Below, piece by piece: positions 43,998 to 52,654 of a stretch of 64,000 nucleotides of DNA. Under the pieces are notes generated by a model. The model made no database searches and was not told where the DNA came from. It saw only the letters and a list, made by a program, of their open reading frames with translations. Positions within the stretch are counted from its first letter, which is position 1. Each line of letters opens with the position of its first letter. The stretch is from contig JAJEIP010000114.1 of the NCBI GenBank assembly GCA_022827885.1, forward strand, positions 1 through 64,000, in the 5' to 3' direction. Source of the stretch: Candidatus Poribacteria bacterium. GTDB taxonomy: Bacteria > Poribacteria > WGA-4E > WGA-3G. The translations under genes and the position numbers were made by a program.

Positions 43998-44627
43998 ATG
44001 AGAAACGCTTTAGCAACACACACTGCCCTCAACCATTTCGATGAGCAGGAACTTGTCGCACGCGCCCAAAATGGTGATACAGAGGCGTTTAACCCGCTCG
44101 TGTACAAATATCAACAAAAAATCTATAATCTGATTTATCGCAAGGTTTGTGACCGTGAGACAGCGAAAGACCTCTGCCAAGAGGTGTTCCTGAAAGCGTG
44201 GCAGGCATTGCCAAATTTCAAGGGGCAATCCGTATTTTACAGTTGGCTTTACCAAATTGCTGTCAACCGTAGCATCGACTTCCTCCGTAAACGCAATAGA
44301 CACCCTGTTATGGGCTTCGAGGAATTACCGCAGAACGCAGACGATACACTTCAAATGGCCGAGGTGCAACCGTCACCCTGTGCGCTTCTCGAAAGGAAAG
44401 AACTCGAAGAGGTTATCCGTAAAGCCGCCTACCAGCTGCCTCTTACCCAACGCAGTGTTTTTTATCTACGTCACCGGGAAGGACTTCCAATAAAAGAGAT
44501 TGCCTCACGCTTGGGCAAGTCGGAGAGCACCGTTAAAACGTACTTACATCACGCCCGTCGGAAACTTCGGAGGATGTTGCTTCCCTACCTACAAAACGAA
44601 CCTATTGCCTGGTACACGGAAACTTGA
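43998..44627 (+). CDS. ECF-type RNA polymerase sigma factor
   Basis: About 209 residues with sigma region 2 (AFNPLVYKYQQKIYNLIYRK, DLCQEVFLKAWQALPNFKG, FYSWLYQIAVNRSIDFLRKR) and region 4 (LPLTQRSVFYLRHREGLPIK, EIASRLGKSESTVKTYLHHA). ATG 43998 has GGAG directly upstream; the frame is open further but the upstream part overlaps the TolC gene. No anti-sigma gene follows. It is the last gene of the ABC/TolC module and could recognise the paired promoter blocks at 34549 and 39214. Confidence 0.9.
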   Translation: MRNALATHTALNHFDEQELVARAQNGDTEAFNPLVYKYQQKIYNLIYRKVCDRETAKDLCQEVFLKAWQALPNFKGQSVFYSWLYQIAVNRSIDFLRKRNRHPVMGFEELPQNADDTLQMAEVQPSPCALLERKELEEVIRKAAYQLPLTQRSVFYLRHREGLPIKEIASRLGKSESTVKTYLHHARRKLRRMLLPYLQNEPIAWYTET

Positions 44628-44637
44628 AGTTAATCGT

Positions 44638-45408
44638 TTAAAACATCTCTTGGAGACAACGTCTGATATAAGGCACATCGTCTACCCATAAGCCGTCAAC
44701 ACCCCCAGCTTTCCGCGGCGAGACCGCCCAATCGACATCTTTCGCCGTCTGAATGAACCCGGCATCTACAACAATCCCGTTTGCCTGGAGCTGCTTAACC
44801 TGGCGCGTGACAGTCCGCGTGAAAGCGTTATAAAGCCCAAAGTGATTAATCCCACTCCAGCCTAAGATGATGCGGTCTGCCTCAATAGCAGCCGCTGCTT
44901 TGAGGAAGTTCGCCGCCGGATTAATGAGAATCGCACTCGTCTGCAACTTCGGTTCTAAACGCTTAGCCTCCACAAGCAAATGCTTTCGAAAGTAAAACGT
45001 GAGGATATTGACAAGATGCACAACTTCAAAATGGCGGATCTGTTCTACGATGATGGGGAGTAATTCTGGCGTGTCCGTCTTCGGTTCAATGAAGCACGGC
45101 ATTTGGTTTTCTCGTGCGAAATGGAGGGCATCCTCAAGGTGGGCAACAGGTTCATTAGATGCCTCCATCGTGAGTTGTTGGACCTCTTTCCATGTAAGTT
45201 CACTGAGGGATTCTGAGCATCCCGTAGCCTTCTGAATACTGTATCGGTTAAAGCCAACGTGAATTAGGACGGGTTGCTTATCTTGGGTGAGACAGACATC
45301 ACACTCATAGCCATCGGCACCGTCCACCAATGCCTGTCTGAAGGAAGCAAGGGTATTTTCGGGGGCGCGCCCCATGCCGCCTCGATGTGCCAAGAGCTTA
45401 ATCTCCAT
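44638..45408 (-). CDS. glycerophosphodiester phosphodiesterase-like protein
   Basis: A 256-residue TIM-barrel protein of the GDPD family. Conserved features are LLAHRGGMGRAPENTLASF with His8-Arg9, the metal-binding ECDV (Glu35, Asp37), and C-terminal GLWVDDVPYIRRCL. The usual catalytic HD pair reads H50-V51 (VLIHVGFNRYS), so the acidic residue after the histidine is missing. Activity is therefore uncertain. Two copies of the CCGCAAGGAAA leader lie directly before the start. It is the last gene of a minus-strand cluster. Confidence 0.75.
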   Translation of the reverse strand: MEIKLLAHRGGMGRAPENTLASFRQALVDGADGYECDVCLTQDKQPVLIHVGFNRYSIQKATGCSESLSELTWKEVQQLTMEASNEPVAHLEDALHFARENQMPCFIEPKTDTPELLPIIVEQIRHFEVVHLVNILTFYFRKHLLVEAKRLEPKLQTSAILINPAANFLKAAAAIEADRIILGWSGINHFGLYNAFTRTVTRQVKQLQANGIVVDAGFIQTAKDVDWAVSPRKAGGVDGLWVDDVPYIRRCLQEMF

Positions 45409-45455
45409 TTTTTATTTTTTCCTTGCGGCTTTTTAACTTTTCCTTGCGGTATTGA
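45409..45455 (-). promoter_or_regulatory. double CCGCAAGGAAA leader before the GDPD-like gene
   Basis: On the minus strand: ACCGCAAGGAAAAGTTAAAA then GCCGCAAGGAAAAAATAAAA immediately before ATG at 45408. Two tandem copies of the recurrent leader, only the second close enough to act as ribosome site. Confidence 0.6.
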
Positions 45456-45459
45456 TGTT

Positions 45460-46185
45460 CTACTCCGTTTTATGCCACATCCGCTCAAAGTTATCCTGAG
45501 GCGCGAAACCTAAAATCCGTTTCGCTTTGAGGTTCGAGAACTGCTGATGCGGTAAATCTGCGAAAATATTGAAAATCTCACAGCGTGATGGGAGGTCCTC
45601 CAAATCGATTTCCAAACCCAGTCGGAAGGCTTCGCCTGCGTCCCGCCAACTGACAGAAAAGGGATTGAGATCGGTGCCTTCTGCAGGATCGTCGTGCTCC
45701 CGGAAACTCAGGAACAGATAGCAGAGAACATAGAGGTCGTAATGTTCAGTGAAAACTTTACAGATTTCTTGCCCTAACCCCTTGGTTAACGGATAGAGTC
45801 CTGTGCTGGTGTGCGGCGGAACATCCGGGTTAATCTCGTAATCGTAGGTGGTATAGTCATCCCCTTGGATGGTGAAATGGGGTCCCGTGTTGATAACGCG
45901 ACGGATACCGTGTTCGACAGCGGCGCGCATTGTGTTGTAACACCCACGCGTGCTCACATCAAAAGCGAGTTGCCGATCGTGTCGTAGGACGGAGCAATTG
46001 AGAATCGCGTCCATTCCCTCAGCGGCGCGCATCACCTGATCCAGCGAACCGACATCAATGTGCATCGATTCATGTTTCGTTTCAATCTCGTTGATGTCTG
46101 TGACGCGCAACGTATAGTAAGGTTCCAACGCCTTGACGACATGCGGTCCGAGATACCCGTTACCCCCTAAAATAAGAACTTTCAT
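45460..46185 (-). CDS. NAD-dependent epimerase/dehydratase family protein
   Basis: A 241-residue extended-SDR protein. The cofactor motif is VLILGGNGYLGPHVVKAL and the catalytic YxxxK is present as YPLTK, with upstream INTGPHF in the serine region. It is short for the family, lacking part of the C-terminal substrate lobe. Substrate unknown. The leader is GAACCGCAAGGAATAATTAA directly before ATG. The next gene upstream is another, more degenerate epimerase-like protein. Confidence 0.78.
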   Translation of the reverse strand: MKVLILGGNGYLGPHVVKALEPYYTLRVTDINEIETKHESMHIDVGSLDQVMRAAEGMDAILNCSVLRHDRQLAFDVSTRGCYNTMRAAVEHGIRRVINTGPHFTIQGDDYTTYDYEINPDVPPHTSTGLYPLTKGLGQEICKVFTEHYDLYVLCYLFLSFREHDDPAEGTDLNPFSVSWRDAGEAFRLGLEIDLEDLPSRCEIFNIFADLPHQQFSNLKAKRILGFAPQDNFERMWHKTE

Positions 46186-46327
46186 GTTTTAATTATTCCT
46201 TGCGGTTCGGTCAGATAGGACTTGGTATTGATGTTCCTTTGCGTAGATATAGAGGAAATCCGCAGAAATACACAAGCAAAAACCCCTCCATTACATTACG
46301 GACTACAATTTTGGTTCAGGAACGGCA

Positions 46328-46350
46328 GGCGAGGTTTGTAAACTCGCCCC
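46328..46350. repeat. GGCGAGGTTT hairpin ending in CCCCTAC
   Basis: GGCGAGGTTTGTAAACTCGC closes into a small hairpin and is followed by CCCCTAC. Similar GC-rich stems lie at 24971-24987 and 13028-13088. It is in the 222-base gap between the two epimerase-like genes, which otherwise has no gene. Confidence 0.55.
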
Positions 46351-46408
46351 TACAACACACGCTGTGCTCCATTACATTTCAGATAGGACAGACGAGGATA
46401 CCTGTCCG

Positions 46409-47113
46409 CTACGGCACGAATTGCGGTTCGAACTTTAGATGCCCCTTGGCTTTCCCGATCGAAAAACGAGAACCGGGGAACTCTGACTGGATGTGAAAGA
46501 TTCGCCACGGCGAGGATGATTCAAGGGCACTCTGGAAGGCAGCGACCGCATCGTTCATCTCAAGCCACATTGAATCCGGTTCGGCGGTTGCCGCGGCATC
46601 AGCAGTAACGAGGTTACCGAGACGAAGGCACGTCACGTTGAGTTTGCCTTCACGCCCGAATTCTCTACATGTGAACTCACCAAGATGCTTTGAAAGCACG
46701 AAACTATCCACAGAAGGACGAGGGCGCCAACTCTCTGTAACCGTCCAGTCTTCACCGTGTTGCTCAAAGAGCCGGAGCGTGCTTGCATAAATGGCATGTT
46801 TCACGCCTTCTTCCGCTGCTGCCATCAGGAGGTTATAAGTGCAGCGCGTCTGATAATCGATAGCGTAATTGTCGGGCTGCTCAGCGTCGGAAACCAAGAG
46901 CTCAGAAGGTGTTTCAGCGATGTGGATAAGGGTATCTATGCCGCGCACCAGTTCGTTGGTTGATTCATCGTGCCCAAGTTCGCTTTGCACGAACGTCCCT
47001 TCAACAGGGTCAACAGGATACAGCTCTGTCAAGCGGAGTGTGTGTTCCTCCGCTAATGCTCCCGCTACGTTGCGCGCCAGTTCAGAACCAGCGGAGGTTA
47101 TCAAGATGTTCAT
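46409..47113 (-). CDS. epimerase-like protein with altered active site
   Basis: A 234-residue Rossmann-type protein related to its neighbour at 45460. The N-terminus MNILITSAGSELARNVAGAL lacks the regular GxxGxxG. The catalytic tyrosine is replaced by phenylalanine: SFVLSKHLGEF keeps the lysine only. It may bind a nucleotide sugar or NAD without ordinary catalysis. The leader AAGGAATAATTAAAAAT precedes the ATG. Function unknown. Confidence 0.7.
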   Translation of the reverse strand: MNILITSAGSELARNVAGALAEEHTLRLTELYPVDPVEGTFVQSELGHDESTNELVRGIDTLIHIAETPSELLVSDAEQPDNYAIDYQTRCTYNLLMAAAEEGVKHAIYASTLRLFEQHGEDWTVTESWRPRPSVDSFVLSKHLGEFTCREFGREGKLNVTCLRLGNLVTADAAATAEPDSMWLEMNDAVAAFQSALESSSPWRIFHIQSEFPGSRFSIGKAKGHLKFEPQFVP

Positions 47114-47158
47114 ATTTTTAATTATTCCTTGTGAAAAGCCCTATGCGCTCGATCGGTT

Positions 47159-47566
47159 CTACAAAGCTTCTCGAATTTTTGCTGCAATGTTGCTGATTTC
47201 CGCCGGATCCCCTTCGCGCGGTCGCCACGGTGACGGGAGTGGGTCGCCTTCCCATCGTGGGATTAGGTGGAGATGGAAATGGAAAACGGTCTGAAATGCT
47301 GCGGCTTCATTGGATTGAAAGAGATTAAGCCCATCAGCCTTCAATGCCGTTCGGATCGCCTTGGCGAGTGGAACCGCGGCTTGCATAATTTTACCGCCTA
47401 CTTCTGCAGGCATATCGTAGATATTTCGATAGTGTCGCTTCGGTATAATAAGGGTATGCCCCGGGTTCGCGGGGGCAATATCCATAAAAGCGAAAACGTG
47501 TTCATCTTCATATACTGTGGTCGCCGGAATGTCACCAGCAACAATCGCACAAAAGATACAATCCAT
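47159..47566 (-). CDS. HIT-family nucleotide-binding protein
   Basis: A 135-residue histidine-triad protein of the HinT type that hydrolyses nucleoside phosphoramidates or similar nucleotide conjugates. The N-terminal zinc-type CIFCAI and the triad HFHLHL are both present; the length is a little above the typical 110-120 because of a C-terminal extension. AAGGAATAATTGAAAGA precedes the ATG. It is within a run of six minus-strand genes with similar leaders. Confidence 0.9.
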   Translation of the reverse strand: MDCIFCAIVAGDIPATTVYEDEHVFAFMDIAPANPGHTLIIPKRHYRNIYDMPAEVGGKIMQAAVPLAKAIRTALKADGLNLFQSNEAAAFQTVFHFHLHLIPRWEGDPLPSPWRPREGDPAEISNIAAKIREAL

Positions 47567-47734
47567 TCTTTCAATTATTCCTTGCGGTTAAACACTGTGG
47601 GTGTTTTTGCTTGGGTGTTTCCCAAGAAATTTGACGTGCCTTTCTTATATCCGCTCTCCAAATGTAAAGCAAAAACAAATTATGCCATTTAAGGAACCTA
47701 ATTTCATTACGAGCTACACATCTTGAATTTTTGC

Positions 47735-49642
47735 TTAACGATACGTCTTAAATCCAGCTTCCACACGCGTTCTACGGTAGAGGTTTAGCACATCACCCTC
47801 AACGCGGGCAGTCGCCTGCCTACCATCGCTGAAGGTCACCTGAAACTGTGTATCCGAGTCCTTTGAGATCACCTCCGGCTCCGGCAACGGAATGTCTTTT
47901 TGTTTCGCCCACGCTTGAATCAATTTCGTGAGGGAATCGGCATCACTCGGTGCGGATTTTGCGTCCTTCAATTCAATACTGAAAGCCGGCATGCTCTTCT
48001 TGACGTAGTTAAACCAACGTGCGGTCCGTAGGAACGGCACGAGTGCCCGCAATGCTTCGGCAGTGCCAATCCGACCCAACGCCTCCGAAGAAAATCCACG
48101 CACATACGCCGACTCGCTCGTCAATGCGTCTCGTAACGCAGGAATAGCCTCCGTTGCATCCGGTCCAATACGGGTTAACGCCTGCGCCGCAAAAAACGCT
48201 AAATCCGTGTCTTCGCGATCTGCCAGAACCTCTACCAACGCCGGGACCGTCTTTGATACTGGTACTTTAATCATGCCCACTGCGGAGGTGGCATGGCGCC
48301 GCACTTCCTCCGATTCGTCCCTTAACAAGGCAATAAGGGCATCAACCGCCTCTGCTGCGACGGGACCCATCTCGCCTAACGCATACGCTGCTGCGGCACG
48401 CACGTTCTCGCGTTCGTCCTGTAGAGCCGTTATGAGTTCGGACACAGCGGGTGCCCCTGTTGCCGCGAGCCCGTGTGCGGCATCACAGATATGGAGAATC
48501 GGTTCCATATCAAACGCCTCCTTTTCTGAATCCAGTGCGTCAGCGAGGGGTTTAACAGCAGGTTCACCGATCGCACCGAGGGCATAGATAGCGTTCCGAC
48601 GGACGGGTTCATAACTATCTTCAAGCGCATCTACGAGTGCGGGGACAGCCTCGGCACTACCCTTGCGCATAAAACCTAACCCGTTCGCCGCTTTCATACG
48701 CTCGTTTCGATCGTCTGCTTTCAATGCTGCAATCGCTGATGCTGTATCTATCGTGGTATCTGGACGCGCGGTTTCATACAAATCCGTCTTGCCGGACATC
48801 CAATTCCAGATATACGTCCAGAGGATCTCCGCATCGTAAGGAACGTGGTTGACTTCAGGCGGTTGCCACAGAGAGGTTTCACTGTTCCACGAAGGTGCTG
48901 TCGGCTGCTCGGTCCGCATAAAGACGAATTTCATGCCGTAGCGATTCAGCGGAACATAGTTCTGCAGGAACGAATGCACCATATCAAAGTGCATAATCCA
49001 CACCGTGCCGAGTTCACCGGACATCGGGACAAGATTGCGATTCAGGAAATCTTCGGAAAGGCGTCGTGTCCCGTTTCCACCCGCCGCGTGTATCTCGTGC
49101 CGTTGACGCTCGCCACCCAGCATAAACTCTCGGAGGTATTGCGTCCCAGGAATGATACAGGTCGGTCCCTGCTCGGCAAGACACGGTTGCGGATAATAGA
49201 AGAGAATCGCCCAACGAGGGGTTCGGTGTCGCGGTCGTTTCCCACCGGCGTGCCCATCTTTATGAAGTGGCATCATCAATCGCTCTTCATCTGCCTTTCC
49301 GCTCGGTGTGCTTCCGGCAAAATTGGGATGGCAATGCCGATGCGGATGCATGACGTACCCGTTCCCCAAAATGCTGGTGAGCGCGCCGCGCACCTCTGGC
49401 GATTCTAAAACTACCTGTAGTTCCGGCACTAACGGTAAAATGTTATTGAGTGGGTTGTGTTGCCTATCGGCTCGGAAATCCGTCGCGCCATCAAAGAGTT
49501 CGTCGGTTTTGTCGTAGATGGTTTCGTGGATGTGCGTCGGTACGTCGGCGGTGACGTTGACATACCCATTCACAATAAAATGGCGAATCTGTTCATCCCC
49601 AAGCAAATATTGAGATGTGAAGGTGCTGTTTGTCAATTTCAT
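47735..49642 (-). CDS. phytanoyl-CoA dioxygenase domain fused to HEAT repeats
   Basis: About 635 residues. The first 310 residues are a PhyH-type Fe(II)/2-oxoglutarate oxygenase: LHKDGHAGG gives the HxD pair and the distal part GTVWIMHFDMVHSF a histidine. Residues about 325-560 form HEAT/PBS-lyase-like repeats (VPALVDALEDSYEPVRRNAI, YALGAIGEPAVKPLADAL, YALGEMGPVAAEAVDALI), and a short C-terminal domain follows. ATG 49642 has AAGGGG upstream; the frame extends 54 codons further but overlaps non-conserved sequence. Substrate unknown; the HEAT part probably mediates protein binding. It lies 52 bases after the dehydrogenase gene. Confidence 0.85.
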   Translation of the reverse strand: MKLTNSTFTSQYLLGDEQIRHFIVNGYVNVTADVPTHIHETIYDKTDELFDGATDFRADRQHNPLNNILPLVPELQVVLESPEVRGALTSILGNGYVMHPHRHCHPNFAGSTPSGKADEERLMMPLHKDGHAGGKRPRHRTPRWAILFYYPQPCLAEQGPTCIIPGTQYLREFMLGGERQRHEIHAAGGNGTRRLSEDFLNRNLVPMSGELGTVWIMHFDMVHSFLQNYVPLNRYGMKFVFMRTEQPTAPSWNSETSLWQPPEVNHVPYDAEILWTYIWNWMSGKTDLYETARPDTTIDTASAIAALKADDRNERMKAANGLGFMRKGSAEAVPALVDALEDSYEPVRRNAIYALGAIGEPAVKPLADALDSEKEAFDMEPILHICDAAHGLAATGAPAVSELITALQDERENVRAAAAYALGEMGPVAAEAVDALIALLRDESEEVRRHATSAVGMIKVPVSKTVPALVEVLADREDTDLAFFAAQALTRIGPDATEAIPALRDALTSESAYVRGFSSEALGRIGTAEALRALVPFLRTARWFNYVKKSMPAFSIELKDAKSAPSDADSLTKLIQAWAKQKDIPLPEPEVISKDSDTQFQVTFSDGRQATARVEGDVLNLYRRTRVEAGFKTYR

Positions 49643-49694
49643 ACCCCTTTTTCTCACGGCACAACGGCGTGTGCCTACGACCTTCTGAAATGCT

Positions 49695-50660
49695 TTAATA
49701 CCATGCCGCCTTATTGACGATGTTCTGTAACGGTGCTCCTTCAACAAACCGACGTGCATTTTCCAAGAGAATCTCAAACCGCCGTCCGAGAAGGTTCTCC
49801 GCATCTTTTACAGCGATATGTGGTGTTATTAACACATTGGGCAGATGCCACAATGGACTTTCAGCAGGTAAAGGCTCAACCTCAAACACATCTAAGCCGC
49901 AGCCCGCAATACTTCTCTGCTCAAGTGCGTCAATAAGGTCGGCGAGTTTTGTCGTCTTACCGCGCCCGATATTAATGAAGTAAGCCGTCCGTTTCATCAG
50001 GGTGAAACGGTCTTTACCCCACATTCCCTCGGTTTCTGGTGTGTGTGGTGTCGTCGTTATCACAAAATCGGCGAGCGGGAGGAGTGCGTCAAGTTCCGCG
50101 GGTTCGTGCTTCTCTACAAAAGGCACTTCATACTCCCACCTCGGATCGACACCGATCACTTTCATCCCGAATTGATCGCAGAGTCGTGCGGTTTCATGCC
50201 CAATACCGCCAACACCGACAATTAACGCTGTCGCTTGTGCGAGGTCGACGTATCCACTTTTACGGGCATCTTTCTCCCAAACACCTTCACGTTGTGCATC
50301 CATATAGTAAGGCAGCCCACGCGAAAGGGCAAGCACGAACATCATGATATGTTGTGAAATATGGTCGTTGTAAATACCACGCGGGTTACAGGCGACGACG
50401 GGATGTTCGATCAACGCTGGATAATAGTAGCCGGGGAAGGGACCCGCAGCGGGGTTCTGTAGCCACTTCAGATTTTTCGCTAACGGCAGTTGTTCAGGGG
50501 ACACCCAACCGTAGACAGCATCTGCATCCGGGAGGTGCTCGTTCACTGCTTCGTCTGTCTCTGGTAAAACGACGGTGTATGCGGGCAATTCGTTCTGGAG
50601 ACGTTCAGCCCATTCGTGTGATTCCGCGTCCTGTGGCGGCATGATTATGAGTTTCGGCAC
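49695..50660 (-). CDS. D-2-hydroxyacid dehydrogenase family protein
   Basis: A 321-residue NAD-dependent dehydrogenase. The cofactor domain has LIVGVGGIGHETARLCDQFG, then the catalytic-region segments TPHTPETEGM, NIGRG and the conserved histidine in LITPHIAVKD; the glutamate lies in VFEVEPLP. The start is GTG 50660 with AGAGAGGAA upstream. It heads the six-gene minus-strand cluster that ends with the GDPD-like gene. The substrate could be a sugar acid or hydroxypyruvate-type compound. Confidence 0.88.
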   Translation of the reverse strand: MPKLIIMPPQDAESHEWAERLQNELPAYTVVLPETDEAVNEHLPDADAVYGWVSPEQLPLAKNLKWLQNPAAGPFPGYYYPALIEHPVVACNPRGIYNDHISQHIMMFVLALSRGLPYYMDAQREGVWEKDARKSGYVDLAQATALIVGVGGIGHETARLCDQFGMKVIGVDPRWEYEVPFVEKHEPAELDALLPLADFVITTTPHTPETEGMWGKDRFTLMKRTAYFINIGRGKTTKLADLIDALEQRSIAGCGLDVFEVEPLPAESPLWHLPNVLITPHIAVKDAENLLGRRFEILLENARRFVEGAPLQNIVNKAAWY

Positions 50661-50799
50661 GGGTTCTGTTCCTCTCTGTAGATTTTAACGTCCATTTTAG
50701 CAGGGAAAGTGGCTTCATTTTCAAATCACCGGTAGTTTATTGGAGAGAAATGGAATAGGATGAGATACATCCATTTTTGACAGGGAACTAATCTGTTTC

Positions 50800-51036
50800 T
50801 TACTTCACCCAACTAATAATGAGTCCGATGAGGCTTCCAATACCAACAACAATACTAATACCGATAGCAAGGTTCGCTCGGTGCGTTGATGATGACTCAG
50901 AACGACCTTCCATTTTTCCCTTTATCCAACTTACATCCTGTTCAAGTGAACCAAGGCGAGCATCCACGCGTTCTAGGCGAGCATCCACGCGTTCTATCCA
51001 ATTTAAGACGTGTCTTTGGAATTCTTGATTGTCCAT
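50800..51036 (-). CDS. small membrane protein with coiled-coil
   Basis: About 78 residues. A helical N-terminus with an exact heptad duplication (ERVDARL twice) is followed by LEQDVSWIKGKMEGR and a C-terminal membrane helix (LAIGISIVVGIGSLIGLIISW). The plan (coiled coil then one helix) recalls XhlA-type small membrane proteins, but no firm family call is made. ATG 51036 has GAGAGG eight bases upstream; GTG 51045 is an alternative. Confidence 0.65.
   Translation of the reverse strand: MDNQEFQRHVLNWIERVDARLERVDARLGSLEQDVSWIKGKMEGRSESSSTHRANLAIGISIVVGIGSLIGLIISWVK
50954..50995 (-). repeat. 21-base tandem duplication inside the small gene
   Basis: The unit AGGCGAGCATCCACGCGTTC plus T occurs twice back to back (50954-50974 and 50975-50995), encoding two identical heptads. 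It suggests length variation by slippage. Confidence 0.8.
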
Positions 51037-51243
51037 GCTTAACACCTCTCTATTAAAAGGCTAAAACGAATCTTCTCAGAATTCTAACACTTTTCCGCAG
51101 AAATGTCAAATTCCTCCTTGACAAATTCTGCGAAAAGGTAAAAAATAAAAAACAGTATTTCAAGAACCGCACGCCCTACTCTCTAAACGCTTAGATACGC
51201 CGATTATCTCACGTACCGCCCTCCTGAAGTGAAGGTGTGATTT

Positions 51244-52647
51244 ATGGAAACACCGTTAAAAATCGACTTCGACAAAGGCACTCTCATCTTACAGAACGTT
51301 CCAGAGACACTCGAAACCCGATTGCCAGATCTCCGCTGGGATGAACGCACCCTCACCTTTCGCGCACCCGCCTATCGCTATCGGCATATCGTTTCGCAGC
51401 TGCGCGCACACGATATCGTGTATCAGGACACGGCGCGGCAGTTCACAGTCGAAGCCTTCACACACCAACACCCGATGTCCCCGTACCCTTATCAGACCGA
51501 GGCAATAGACGCGTGGCACGCCAACGGCAAACGGGGTGTAGTGAGCCTCCCTACCGGTGCCGGTAAAACCTTTATCGCGATTCTGCTCATCGCCGACACG
51601 CAACGTCCCACACTCGTGCACGTGCCGACAATCGACCTAATGCAGCAATGGTACACCGTGCTGAAAGAACACTTCGGACAAGAAGTGGGACTGTATGGCG
51701 GTGGTTATCACGAACTGAAAGATCTCACTGTCACCACGTATCAATCCGCTGTCATGCATGCACCCTATTACGGAAATCGGTTCGGCTTTGTTATCTTCGA
51801 TGAATGCCATCACCTACCGAGCGATCAGTATCAATATGCCGCAATCAGTAGCATTGCTCCTTTTCGCCTCGGGTTGACAGCGACACCGGAACGGACCGAT
51901 GGAAAAGAAAGTCGGCTCTATACACTTATCGGTGAACCGTGTTATGAAGCGAAGGTGCAAGAACTCTCTGGGAAAACGCTCTCCGAGTACCGAGTTGTCA
52001 CGATTGCGGTTGAGATGGAAGATACAGAGCGGGTTCGGTACGAAGAAGCCCGACGCACCTATTTGAACTTCCTTAAACAGGAGCGCATTAACATGGGGAC
52101 CCCGCGCGGCTGGCACTATTTTCTCTGGAAAGCCTCTCAAACAGAGGAAGGGCGCGCTGTCTTTAAAGCGTATCTCGCGCAGAAGCAGCTCAGTTTTGCC
52201 TCAACAACAAAGCAGGAATGGGTGTGGAAACTCATTCAGCGGCACCGCGGGGATCGGATCCTCATCTTTACACAGGACAACGATACGGCGTATCAACTCG
52301 GCATGCGTTTCTTTCTGCCAGTGCTAACGCATCAGACGAAACTTAAGGAGCGGAATGATTTTTTGAACAGGTTTCGCGATGGCACCTATTCCATCCTCGT
52401 CACTTCTAAAGTCCTCAACGAAGGCGTAGATGTCCCGGAAGCGAATGTCGGCATCATTGTCTCTGGAAGTGGCAGTGTCCGAGAACACGTCCAACGGTTA
52501 GGACGCATCCTCCGCAAGCGAGAAGGCAAACAAGCAGTGCTCTACGAACTCATCTCCAAACAGACCGGTGAACACTATGTCAACAAGCGGCGCAGACAAC
52601 ATCACGCCTACCAGTCTTCTAACAGGACACCGAACCGCAAGGTATAA
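51244..52647 (+). CDS. XPB/ERCC3-like DNA helicase
   Basis: A 467-residue superfamily 2 helicase. After an N-terminal damage-recognition-like domain come the Q-type YPYQTEAIDAW, motif I LPTGAGKT (102-109), motif II DECHH (186-190), motif III LTATPERTDG and motif VI QRLGRILRKREG. The compact layout with N-terminal domain matches archaeal-type XPB, which opens DNA for nucleotide excision repair or similar. The next gene, 8 bases away, is a DUF790/Bax1-like protein, the known partner of archaeal XPB. Such pairs are uncommon in bacteria. Confidence 0.88.
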   Translation: METPLKIDFDKGTLILQNVPETLETRLPDLRWDERTLTFRAPAYRYRHIVSQLRAHDIVYQDTARQFTVEAFTHQHPMSPYPYQTEAIDAWHANGKRGVVSLPTGAGKTFIAILLIADTQRPTLVHVPTIDLMQQWYTVLKEHFGQEVGLYGGGYHELKDLTVTTYQSAVMHAPYYGNRFGFVIFDECHHLPSDQYQYAAISSIAPFRLGLTATPERTDGKESRLYTLIGEPCYEAKVQELSGKTLSEYRVVTIAVEMEDTERVRYEEARRTYLNFLKQERINMGTPRGWHYFLWKASQTEEGRAVFKAYLAQKQLSFASTTKQEWVWKLIQRHRGDRILIFTQDNDTAYQLGMRFFLPVLTHQTKLKERNDFLNRFRDGTYSILVTSKVLNEGVDVPEANVGIIVSGSGSVREHVQRLGRILRKREGKQAVLYELISKQTGEHYVNKRRRQHHAYQSSNRTPNRKV

Positions 52648-52654
52648 TTAAAAA

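Noticed and set aside
31351-44627. Gliding-type Gld ABC system
   Set aside because: ABC-2 permeases resemble GldF only in general plan; no GldG or other gliding genes are seen.
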